From: DASPXK01 sp035637315
GTDB lineage: Bacteria > Chloroflexota > UBA6077 > JACCZL01
NCBI GenBank assembly: GCA_035637315.1
Contig: DASPXK010000271.1
Location: 1 to 24,671, forward strand
Direction of reading: 5' to 3'
Length of the DNA: 24,671 nt
Positions 7,429 through 14,538 of the stretch are shown in pieces. The notes below the pieces were generated by a model. It saw only the letters and a program-made list of their open reading frames with translations. It had not been told where the DNA came from and did no database searches. Position 1 is the first letter of the stretch. Each line of letters opens with the position of its first letter. A program made the position numbers and the translations under genes.

Positions 7429-7764
7429 GTGACGGAAGCGCCGCTCCGGTACTTCTATCGCATCGTGAAGACCGACCCGCCAGCCTTGGACGACTTCATC
7501 ACCAACGCGTCGCTCGGCAGGCCTGTGCCGGACGACCCGGCCCTGGCGGAAGTCTGGGACGGTGTGTCGGTCCAAAGCACGCTTAACCAGGCGCGGCGCA
7601 AGCGTCGCGTCTCGCCGGCCCTGGGTCGTTACATCGCCATCCTTCGGCTTCCGACGGACGGCTCGGTGCGGTATAAGCGGACGCTGGGTGCCGGAGGCCA
7701 CCACACCATCTGGGCCGACCCGGCCCACCTCCTGGCGGCGGTGGTGTCCGTTCTACCAGCGTAG
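7429..7764 (+). CDS. Unrecognised 111-aa protein, first of a two-gene pair
   Basis: I do not recognise a named family with certainty. The protein is soluble, with no signal peptide or membrane helix. Notable features are a leading FYRIVKTDPP, a central WDGVSVQSTLNQARRKRR and a closing YKRTLG...HHTIWADPAHLL. A short R-containing strand followed by a G-[LIV]-SV motif and a helix rich in AR/RR faintly recalls ADP-ribosyltransferase-like small proteins, but this is only an impression. GTG 7429 follows TAGGCT with no ribosome-binding site. A 79-aa gene starts 15 nt after the stop. The two-gene spacing and sizes resemble toxin-antitoxin loci; that is inference. Codon use looks normal for the window. 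Confidence 0.7.
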   Translation: MTEAPLRYFYRIVKTDPPALDDFITNASLGRPVPDDPALAEVWDGVSVQSTLNQARRKRRVSPALGRYIAILRLPTDGSVRYKRTLGAGGHHTIWADPAHLLAAVVSVLPA

Positions 7765-7779
7765 GGGGTAGACTGTGCT

Positions 7780-8019
7780 ATGCATTGGGAACTTTGGGCG
7801 ATCCCGACCGGGAACATGATCGCCGCGCCTCGGACCGAGGCCGACGCTCTGGCGCTCGTGCGCGAACTGCTGGGCAAGGACTGGCATGCGGATGAACTGT
7901 CGCTGATCGTCGAGGACGAAGCCCGGCCGCCCGACAAGCTACCTCCAGCCCTGACCGGCGCCGAGTTGGAGGCGCGGGCGCACGCCGGGCGCCGGAAGCG
8001 CGCGCAGCGGACGGCATAG
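7780..8019 (+). CDS. Unrecognised 79-aa protein, second of a two-gene pair
   Basis: A small soluble protein. It opens with a strand WELWAIPTGNMIAAPRTE, then a helix EADALALVRELLGK and another strand ELSLIVEDE, giving a beta-alpha-beta look. The tail is basic and Ala/Arg-rich (ELEARAHAGRRKRAQR). The TGN turn followed by EADALALVR is a pattern I associate with a small conserved domain of unknown function in high-GC bacteria, so it is probably real. A GGGGG run lies 11-15 nt upstream, and the 15-nt spacing suggests co-transcription with the 111-aa gene. It could be a partner or antitoxin, but nothing in the sequence proves this. Confidence 0.65.
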   Translation: MHWELWAIPTGNMIAAPRTEADALALVRELLGKDWHADELSLIVEDEARPPDKLPPALTGAELEARAHAGRRKRAQRTA

Positions 8020-8311
8020 CCGCGGCGGTTTCATCCGCGCTACGTGCTCGCCACGCTGCTTCGTACAAACTCATCCTGACGCTCAAACTTGGCATGCTCA
8101 ACGGGAGGCACGCTCCCTTGGGCAAAAGCCCGGCGTCGCGGCTGCTGCAAGCGGGAAGCGTGGAAACTCACCGCCGCAGACCCGGCACTGGCGCAGCGCT
8201 TCTCTAGGCGGCAAGTGACAACCGGGGCCAGACCGGGCGCTTGCCTGTCAATCGGCAGCGGGCTCGCGGGTACTGGGTCAGCGCTCGCGAGTCGCCCCTA
8301 CCACGCAGCGC
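8020..8311. other. Intergenic stretch with no supported gene
   Basis: A 292-bp gap between the small gene pair and the convergent SGNH gene. Short open frames exist on both strands, but none has a ribosome-binding site, recognisable motif or family-like composition. I see no T-rich terminator or RNA gene here. Confidence 0.5.
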
Positions 8312-9598
8312 CTAGGCAGATCGGCAGGTCGCGCTCGTGAGCTTCGGCAGCTGGCGGGCTAGAGTCTCTGCCACCACCTGATTGCCCGGGCCACGGTAAT
8401 GGCTGTTCAGAGTGAGCATCGATTGCGGATCGCCGCCGGACCGCCGCGCGGCTGCAAGCAGAGCATCGGTGGCGTCAATTGTCGGGACCATCTCACGCGC
8501 CAGCCAGTCTAACAGCGGCGCATAGAACTTGTCGCCGCGCTGGACCGCCGCCAGCTCGGCCCTTCCGCCGAACACGACCACGACAGGCGTCGCGCCATCC
8601 TGCTCGACCTCGCGAGCGAATCGGATGAGCACCTGGCCGGCCACCTGGAAGGCCTCGACCTGGCCGCCGTAGGCCCGTGCGTGCGACTCGCGCTGGTCGC
8701 TCCCCAGCTCGATTCGTCTGATGCGGCGATAGACCGCGGTGCGCCCTAACCGCACGAGCTCGAAGACATCGAACGGGTTGGCGACGAACGTGCCCGGGAA
8801 GTACCAGTGGTCATGGGGCCCCAGCGCTTCCTCGACCCACGCTGGATCGTCCAGCTGCTCCAGCCTCGTCGCTGGATTGGGCAGCAGCGACAGTCCGTCG
8901 CGATCCAACAGGAAGCGAGGCTTGCCCACCACAAGGCTGGTCTCCGGCGTGTAGAACGGGCGGAAGCGATTGACGACCCGATCGATGTCGCCGATGTAGT
9001 AGCCGATCAATACCGCGCATGGGTGGTAGGGCCGGCCGTCGCGCTCATAGCGCAGCCAGGCCTGGTCCGGGCCAAAGGCTGGCACTCCGAAATTCAGCAC
9101 TTCCGTCCCCGCCCAGGCCCGCTCGAGCCGCAGTGTCCAGCAGTCGGAGTTGTTGACCTCGTCACAGTGGGCGAACGAATCGCCGAAAGCGGCCAGCCGT
9201 CGCACCCCGCTCGCTGGCTCGAGGCCGAACTCCCGGTCAGAGCGTATGCCCGCGCTGTTGGTTCGGTAGATCGCGCCCCGGTCTTCGCCCCGGGCGGAAG
9301 GCCCGGTGGACCAGCCGAGCAGCGGATCAAACCGAAGGTACGTGTCGCCCGCGGCTAGCCGGCGGAGCCCTTCGTGGTTGTAGGGCAGTGGAAGCAAGTC
9401 CTGGGCGGGCACAGGCTGAGCCAGTCGGACGCCGATTTCGGCCGCCAGCCCGCCAATGAGGAGGCTCATGACCACCACGCTGGTTGGCAGCGCGAGTCGG
9501 CGCGCGGCCCGCCCGGACTGGCCCCCACCCCCAACCCCCTCCCCCAAACTTGGGAGAGGGGGCGAGGGGGTGGGGGCTAGCCGCTCTTCACCCTTCAT
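8312..9598 (-). CDS. Membrane-anchored SGNH/GDSL-family hydrolase or acyltransferase
   Basis: A 428-aa protein with one N-terminal membrane helix (about 37-60) after a basic stretch RAARR, so the catalytic domain should be outside the cell. The SGNH blocks are FGDSFAHC (nucleophile Ser141), LNFGVPAFGPDQ (Asn/Gly block) and a C-terminal NSHYRGPGN with His400. This layout resembles AlgX/AlgJ-like and other extracellular O-acetyl-processing proteins, and a GT-C glycosyltransferase is encoded divergently next to it. A role in glycan acylation or deacylation is inferred. Residues 1-29 are encoded by two repeats (9521-9577 and 9584-9608), giving a PTPSPPLP/GEGVGGGG tail. No start codon other than those within repeat DNA would keep the RAARR anchor. 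Function beyond the fold is not certain. Confidence 0.82.
   Translation of the reverse strand: MKGEERLAPTPSPPLPSLGEGVGGGGQSGRAARRLALPTSVVVMSLLIGGLAAEIGVRLAQPVPAQDLLPLPYNHEGLRRLAAGDTYLRFDPLLGWSTGPSARGEDRGAIYRTNSAGIRSDREFGLEPASGVRRLAAFGDSFAHCDEVNNSDCWTLRLERAWAGTEVLNFGVPAFGPDQAWLRYERDGRPYHPCAVLIGYYIGDIDRVVNRFRPFYTPETSLVVGKPRFLLDRDGLSLLPNPATRLEQLDDPAWVEEALGPHDHWYFPGTFVANPFDVFELVRLGRTAVYRRIRRIELGSDQRESHARAYGGQVEAFQVAGQVLIRFAREVEQDGATPVVVVFGGRAELAAVQRGDKFYAPLLDWLAREMVPTIDATDALLAAARRSGGDPQSMLTLNSHYRGPGNQVVAETLARQLPKLTSATCRSA
9521..9577. repeat. GC-rich palindromic repeat (57 bp)
   Basis: GCCCCCACCCCC on the left mirrors the G-rich right end, around a core CCCAAACTTGGGAG. It matches the copy at 15737-15792 in order and length. 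It lies inside the SGNH reading frame and encodes part of its N-terminal tail. Confidence 0.8.
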
Positions 9599-9608
9599 TC
9601 TTCATTCC
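9584..9608. repeat. Short heptamer run (TTCATTC/TTCACCC units)
   Basis: About three and a half heptamers. On the minus strand these read GGAATGA AGAATGA AGGGTGA AGAG. They abut the palindromic repeat and contain the first ATG of the SGNH frame. The same heptamer type recurs at 23749-23807. Confidence 0.6.
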
Positions 9609-9849
9609 ATTAGCTGTTAGAGCCGGATGGGCTGGCGTGGCTGGGCTTCGGAGCCAGGGGGGGATCCCTCCAGCCCGTTGGCCCGCAGGATATAGTACGC
9701 TTCGCCGTCAATCCGAGCCGCGTCGTCACGCCGGCCCGTGTGATCATGTCGCCAGCTGAGCTCGCGAAAATGGAGCCCTGCACGGCCCTTGTCTGCCCGG
9801 CAACTGCAGCTTATCCTCCGCTGCCCCTGGCGGAGGACGAGCGCGCGTC

Positions 9850-9855
9850 GGGAGG
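9850..9855 (+). promoter_or_regulatory. Ribosome-binding site that decides the GT-C start
   Basis: GGGAGG lies 5 nt before GTG 9861, a near-ideal Shine-Dalgarno position. It argues against the longer TTG 9789 start. Confidence 0.6.
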
Positions 9856-9860
9856 CTAGC

Positions 9861-11543
9861 GTGAGCGGCAGCATGCCGACGTCGGTAGAGGCACGGCGTG
9901 TCGTGCCCCTACCTCAACTCGCCCGCGCAGCAGATGCACGGCCAGGAGATGCACCAACCATCGGTCGGCGCCTAGCGTCGCACGGCTTCCTGCTCGGGCT
10001 GCTCGGCGTCGTGCTGCTGGCCGCGGCGCTGCGGGTTCCGGGCTTGGCCGATTTCCCGCCCGGGCTGCTTCAGGATGAGGCTCAGATCGGCTACGACGCC
10101 TACAGTGTCTTGCGCACCGGCCGCGACCACCACGGCGACCCGCTGCCGATCAACTTCCGCTCGTTCAACGACTACCTGCCTGGGCTCTACTTCTACCTGG
10201 CCATGCCGACGATCGCCTTGTTCGGACTCGAACCCGTCGCCGTGCGCCTGCCGGCCGCCATCCTCGGGCTGATCGCGGTCGTCGCTACGGGATTCGCCGC
10301 CAGGCGGTTGGCGGGAACCGGCCCCGGGCTGGCGGCGGCGCTCTTCCTGGCCGTATCGCCGTACGCGATCGCCTACTCACGGATCGGGTGGCCGGCTGCC
10401 CTGGTCCCTGGCCTGGTCATCGTGGGCGTTGCCGCCCACCTGGGAGCGAGCGCAGCGCGGGCCGAGTCGCGGAGGCGGGCGGACTCGCTAGCGGTGCTTG
10501 CGGGCCTGGCCTTCGGGCTGGCGGTCTGGTCTTATCCGGTCGCCAAGCTGTTTGTCCCGTCCCTCGTCGCGGCCCTTGCGCTGCTCTGGTGGCGCCGCTC
10601 GGGGCGCCAGGTTTCCGTCCTGCTCGCCACGTTCGCCCTGGTAGTTTTGCCTTTTGCCGTCGCCAACATCCTCCAGTGGGAAGAGATCCAGAACCGATTC
10701 AGCCGCATCTCAGTCGTCCGCACGCCCGACCCGATCCGGGCCGCTGTGGCCAACTACCTGGTCCACTTTGCGCCAGAGCGGCTGGTTTGGGGCGGCTACG
10801 TCAGCGCCGCCCAGGTCCTGCCCCCGGGCACGGCCCAGCTCCTCCCCATCGTCGCCGCGCTGGCCGCGATGGGCGTGTTCGTAAGCCTGCGCCGAGCGCG
10901 CCAACCGGAGTACGCGCTGCTCCTGGCCTGGCTGGTGCTCTTCCCCGCGGCCGACGCCCTGACGCGTGAGAACGTACCCAACAACACGCGCTCGATCACG
11001 ATGCTCCCGCTGCCCGAGCTGTTGGCGGCGGTCGGCCTTGGCTGGCTGATGTCTTGGTTGGCCATCCGCTGCCGAACGCTCGCCGGCACCACCGCCGCGT
11101 TGGCGGTCGTTGTAGCAGTCGCCAGCAGCGAGCCATTCCTGCATGCGTACTTCGTCGAGCCAGTCCAGCGCATCAAGGACGACTTCTTTCACTACCGCTT
11201 CGGGGAGGCGATTCGAGCCGCCTCCGCCATCAACCACGACGGCCGCTACGGCGAGGTCTGGGTCGAGCCGACCCACGAGACGTATATGTTCGTGCTGTTC
11301 TACACGGCCCGCGATCCGGCAGCTTTCCACCGCCAGCCAGCGGACATGCGCGTGGGCCGCGACCTCTGGGTCCACGTCTCGCAGATGCCCGGCTACCGCT
11401 TCGGCACGGCCGAGCCCGAGGACCGCGAGGTGCTGTACGTCTGCCACACTTGCCCGCGCAACGCCCCGTATCGGGTCCTGCACCGCGAGCACTACGCCGA
11501 CGGAGCCATCGCCTGGCAGGTGATCGCGCTAGCCCCTCGCTAG
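9861..11543 (+). CDS. GT-C superfamily membrane glycosyltransferase (ArnT/PMT-like, family 39 type)
   Basis: A 560-aa polytopic membrane protein with roughly ten hydrophobic segments, beginning near residue 43, and a soluble C-terminal part of about 130 residues. After the first helix comes FPPGLLQDEAQIGYDAYSVL. The DE pair (72-73) in the first outer loop is the usual metal/catalytic acidic motif of GT-C enzymes that use polyprenyl-phosphate sugars. The conserved RSFNDYLPGLYFYL segment follows. These enzymes transfer a sugar from a lipid carrier to a protein or cell-surface glycan on the outer face of the membrane. The acceptor is unknown. GTG 9861 is chosen for its ribosome-binding site. The divergent SGNH protein may modify the same glycan. 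Confidence 0.85.
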   Translation: MSGSMPTSVEARRVVPLPQLARAADARPGDAPTIGRRLASHGFLLGLLGVVLLAAALRVPGLADFPPGLLQDEAQIGYDAYSVLRTGRDHHGDPLPINFRSFNDYLPGLYFYLAMPTIALFGLEPVAVRLPAAILGLIAVVATGFAARRLAGTGPGLAAALFLAVSPYAIAYSRIGWPAALVPGLVIVGVAAHLGASAARAESRRRADSLAVLAGLAFGLAVWSYPVAKLFVPSLVAALALLWWRRSGRQVSVLLATFALVVLPFAVANILQWEEIQNRFSRISVVRTPDPIRAAVANYLVHFAPERLVWGGYVSAAQVLPPGTAQLLPIVAALAAMGVFVSLRRARQPEYALLLAWLVLFPAADALTRENVPNNTRSITMLPLPELLAAVGLGWLMSWLAIRCRTLAGTTAALAVVVAVASSEPFLHAYFVEPVQRIKDDFFHYRFGEAIRAASAINHDGRYGEVWVEPTHETYMFVLFYTARDPAAFHRQPADMRVGRDLWVHVSQMPGYRFGTAEPEDREVLYVCHTCPRNAPYRVLHREHYADGAIAWQVIALAPR

Positions 11544-11653
11544 CAGGTGGATGCGCTTGCATTACCATCTGAATCTCGTTCGTGGCGGATCCGGACGAGG
11601 CGATCGTCCGGGCCGCCATCGACGCCTTCCGAGCCGGGTCGCGAGGATGATCC

Positions 11654-12658
11654 ATGCTTGAGGGGACGAGGGTCATAGACGTCCACCACCACCTCTTACC
11701 GCCGGCCGTGTTCGACAAGCTGAAGGCCGCGGCGGGTGGAGCGCGGCGCCTGGTGAACGACCGCATTAGCCTTACCTTGAGCGACGACCTGCACCGCGTC
11801 GACAGCCACTTGCAGACGATGGATGAGGGCGGCGTCGACGCGGCCATCCTCACCTATTCGGGCGTGAGCATTCTGGGCCTGGATACCTGCCAGTTGCTGA
11901 ACGACAGGCTCGCCGAGGTGCAGCGAGACAACCCCGGGCGGCTCTACGGCGCGGCGCACGTGCCTCTCCAGGAACCCGACGCGGCGCCGTGGGAGCTGGA
12001 TCGCGGGGTCCGCGAGCTGGGGTTGGTGGCGGTCGCCCTGCCTACCTCCGCGCCGGGCGTAACGCTCGACATGCCAGCGCTCCGGCCACTGTGGCGCAAG
12101 GTCGCCGAGCTGGACCGGCCCGTGATCCTGCACCCCGCGCTGCTGCCCGAGGGCGCTAGCACCGACTACAACCTGGAGCGCGCCTGCGCGCGACCGTTCG
12201 ACACGACGATCGCCGCCGTGCGTCTGGCCTACGGCGTGCTTCCGGAATTTCCGGGCCTGACGTTCGTGCTGCCGCATTTGGGCGGCACGTCGGTGTTCCT
12301 GCGGGGGCGGCTGGCGATGTTCTTCGAGCCCACGACGAGGGACGGCCCGCCCACGAAACGGGAGCTTGCGAGGACGCGGTGTGACCAGCGGGCGCTGGGC
12401 CTGGACACGCTGTTCGAGGCGGCCTGGTCACGCTTCTACTACGACACCGCCGGAACCGGGGGCTGGTCGCCGGCGGTGCAGATGACGGCAGAAGTAGTCA
12501 CCCCAGCCCGCATGCTGTTCGGGTCGGACTATCCTCTCGAGTCGTACTCAGGGGCAACCGTGCGCGAGCTGGTCGAGATGATCGGCGGGCTGGATCTGGC
12601 CGCGGAGAGCCGCCAGGCTATCGCCGGCCGCAACGCGGCCCGCCTCTTCCGGCTGTAG
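11654..12658 (+). CDS. Amidohydrolase, ACMSD-like (COG2159-type) metal-dependent hydrolase or decarboxylase
   Basis: A 334-aa TIM-barrel amidohydrolase. Metal-binding motifs are visible: HxH at 11-13 in VIDVHHHLLPP, His160 in PVILHPALLP, His208 in FVLPHLGG, and Asp292 in MLFGSDYPLES. This pattern is that of aminocarboxymuconate-semialdehyde decarboxylase, gamma-resorcylate decarboxylase and related 'predicted TIM-barrel' enzymes, which decarboxylate or hydrolyse aromatic and related acids. The substrate cannot be deduced. ATG 11654 follows GCGAGG at a normal distance. A CocE-type hydrolase follows on the same strand after a repeat-filled gap, so it may or may not share a transcript. Confidence 0.88.
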   Translation: MLEGTRVIDVHHHLLPPAVFDKLKAAAGGARRLVNDRISLTLSDDLHRVDSHLQTMDEGGVDAAILTYSGVSILGLDTCQLLNDRLAEVQRDNPGRLYGAAHVPLQEPDAAPWELDRGVRELGLVAVALPTSAPGVTLDMPALRPLWRKVAELDRPVILHPALLPEGASTDYNLERACARPFDTTIAAVRLAYGVLPEFPGLTFVLPHLGGTSVFLRGRLAMFFEPTTRDGPPTKRELARTRCDQRALGLDTLFEAAWSRFYYDTAGTGGWSPAVQMTAEVVTPARMLFGSDYPLESYSGATVRELVEMIGGLDLAAESRQAIAGRNAARLFRL

Positions 12659-12670
12659 CTTGCTACGAAT

Positions 12671-12747
12671 TCACCACCGGGAGCACAGAGACCACCGAGA
12701 ACGTGATTTCAAATTTTCCTCTGTGCTCTCTGTGTTCTCTGTGGTGA
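12671..12747. repeat. CACAGAG-type imperfect inverted repeat
   Basis: The left arm (12671-12702, with CACCACCGGGAGCACAGAG) is an imperfect reverse complement of the right arm (12717-12747, with CTCTGTGTTCTCTGTGGTGA). The spacer is AT-rich. CACAGAG-rich inverted repeats of this kind are scattered through many bacterial genomes. This copy fills the gap before the CocE gene. Confidence 0.75.
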
Positions 12748-12769
12748 TCAAAACGGTGGAGCGGCGCGC

Positions 12770-14176
12770 ATGAGTCCTGAGGTCCACGAGCGGACCGAGA
12801 TTCGCGATGGTATGAAGGTCGACTTTCACGTTCCGATCCCGATGGACGACGGCATCGTCCTGCGGGCGGACGTGTATCGCCCGATCGAAGCGGGCCGCTA
12901 CCCGGTCATCCTGTCCTACGGCCCTTACGCCAAGGGTCTCTCCTTCCAGGAGGCCTACGCGCCGCAGTGGGACAAGATGGTGCGGGACCACCCGGACGCG
13001 GCGGCCGGCTCGACCAACAGGTACCAGGCCTGGGAAGTGGTCGACCCGGAGAAGTGGGTGCCTCACGGCTACGTCTGCCTGCGCATCGACTCGCGCGGCG
13101 CCGGCTGGTCGCCCGGCTTCCTGAACCCCCAGTCGCCCCGCGAGACCAGAGACCTCTACGACTGCATCGAGTGGGCCGGGCTGCAACCCTGGAGCAACGG
13201 CAAGGTCGGGATGTGCGGCATCTCCTACTACGCCGTCAACGCCTGGCGCGCGGCGGGCCTGCAGCCACCCCACCTCGCGGCCATCATCCCCTGGGAAGGC
13301 TATGCCGACAACTACCGCGATGCGACCTACCACGGCGGCATCCTGAGCGAGTTGCGCCTCAAGTGGTTCCCGCTCCAGGTGCAGAGCGTGCAGTACGGCC
13401 TCGGCGAGCGGGCCAGGAAGAGCCGTGTCACCGGCGAGTCGGTGGCCGGCCCCGTGACCCTGTCCGACGAGGAGCTGGCGCGCAATCGGATCGACATGGC
13501 GGCCGAGCTTCGCGCCCATGCCCTGGCGAATGACTGGCACCGCGTCCGCTCGGCCGATCTCTCGAAGGTGGAAGTGCCCCTCCTACCGGCGGCGAACTGG
13601 GGCGGCCAGGGCCTGCATCTGCGCGGCAACCTGCACGGGTTTGCCCAGGCCGCCTCGAAGCAGAAGTGGCTCGAGGTGCACGGCGATACCCACTGGAGCC
13701 TCTTCTACACGGACTACGGCCGCGACCTCCAGAAGCGCTTCTTCGACCACTTCCTGAAGGGTATCGACAACGGCTGGGATAGGGAGCCCCGCGTCCGGCT
13801 CCAGGTCCGCTACGTCGACGGGTTCGTGGAGCGCTTCGAGGACGATTGGCCGATCCCGCGCACGGAGTGGACGAGGTTCTACCTCAACCCGACCCACCTC
13901 ACCCTGGACTCGGAGCCGGTCGCGGCCGAGGGCACGGTCGAGTACGACGCGCTCGGCGATGGCGTGACGTTCTGGCTGCCGACCATCGAGCAGGAGACCG
14001 AGATCACCGGCCCCATCGCCGCCAAGCTGTTCGTCTCGTCGTCCACGCGTGATGCCGACCTCTTCCTGATCGTCCGCGTCTTCGACCCCAGCGGCGACGA
14101 GGTCGTCTTCCAGGCGCCCTGGACCCCAATACGCCCATCGCGCAAGGCTGGCTGCGGGCCTCCCACCGCAAGCTAG
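12770..14176 (+). CDS. CocE/NonD-family (S15-like) hydrolase, truncated by a frameshift
   Basis: The 468-aa frame holds the alpha/beta hydrolase core of the cocaine-esterase/X-Pro dipeptidyl-peptidase family. Early segments are VPIPMDDGIVLRADVYRP and VILSYGPYAKG, with LRIDSRGAGWSPG next. The nucleophile is Ser152 in GKVGMCGISYYAVNAW, and a late histidine is in EVHGDTHWSLFY. The jelly-roll C-terminal domain starts near residue 370. After Gln448 the frame turns nonsensical and stops at 14174-14176, while the expected continuation (LDPNTPIAQGWLRASHRKLD) appears in another frame from 14116. One missing G after 14113 explains it. As read, the protein lacks the last third of its C-terminal domain. 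ATG 12770 has GGTGGAG upstream. Confidence 0.85.
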   Translation: MSPEVHERTEIRDGMKVDFHVPIPMDDGIVLRADVYRPIEAGRYPVILSYGPYAKGLSFQEAYAPQWDKMVRDHPDAAAGSTNRYQAWEVVDPEKWVPHGYVCLRIDSRGAGWSPGFLNPQSPRETRDLYDCIEWAGLQPWSNGKVGMCGISYYAVNAWRAAGLQPPHLAAIIPWEGYADNYRDATYHGGILSELRLKWFPLQVQSVQYGLGERARKSRVTGESVAGPVTLSDEELARNRIDMAAELRAHALANDWHRVRSADLSKVEVPLLPAANWGGQGLHLRGNLHGFAQAASKQKWLEVHGDTHWSLFYTDYGRDLQKRFFDHFLKGIDNGWDREPRVRLQVRYVDGFVERFEDDWPIPRTEWTRFYLNPTHLTLDSEPVAAEGTVEYDALGDGVTFWLPTIEQETEITGPIAAKLFVSSSTRDADLFLIVRVFDPSGDEVVFQAPWTPIRPSRKAGCGPPTAS

Positions 14177-14529
14177 ACCCTCAAAGGAGCCTGCCCCACC
14201 GGCCGTACCACGCCCACGACGAGGTCCAGCCGCTGACGCCGGGCGAGATTTACGAGCTGGACGTCCATATCTGGGCGACCTGCATCGTCGTGCCGGCCGG
14301 CTACCGCGTCGGGCTCACGGTCCGCGGCAAGGACTACGAGTACACCGAACCGCTCGACGAGTTCGCCAGGAGCTTCCACTACGCGTCGAAGGGCTGCGGG
14401 CCGTTCGTCCACAACGACCCATTGGACCGGCCGTCAGGCGTGTTCGGCGGCAACGTAAAGCTGCACGCGGGCGGTCCGCGGGCCTCCTACCTGCTACTGC
14501 CGATCGTCCCGCCTAAGGGTGCAGCCTGA
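14116..14529 (+). pseudogene. Detached C-terminal part of the CocE/NonD hydrolase
   Basis: This frame continues the broken hydrolase without a start codon of its own. It reads ALDPNTPIAQGWLRASHRKL, then RPYHAHDEVQPLTPGEIYEL and a final VKLHAGGPRASYLLLPIVP. These are the usual jelly-roll motifs ending CocE-type proteins; the first ATG-like codon is a GTG at 14290. If the missing base is restored, 12770-14529 gives one protein of about 586 residues. Whether this is a real mutation or an assembly error cannot be decided from sequence. The stop lies 9 nt from the stop of the convergent monooxygenase gene. Confidence 0.85.
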
Positions 14530-14538
14530 CAGGGGGAG

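Noticed and set aside
9617..9874. An 85-aa minus-strand frame just upstream of the SGNH gene, with a coding-looking middle (DDAARIDGEAYYILRANG)
   Set aside because: It overlaps the well-supported start of the GT-C gene (with ribosome-binding site 9850-9855), has no recognisable family and no ribosome-binding site of its own. It might be a gene remnant, but I cannot support it.
11582..11650. A 22-codon GTG frame (MADPDEAIVRAAIDAFRAGS...) ending 3 nt before the amidohydrolase ATG
   Set aside because: It looks protein-like but has no Shine-Dalgarno sequence, no known family and is too short to judge. It could be a leader peptide or a residue of an older gene.
12671..13540. A 289-aa minus-strand frame covering the CocE gene and the preceding repeat
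   Set aside because: It is a shadow of the hydrolase. The opposite strand carries clear family motifs, and the end of this frame is translated repeat DNA.
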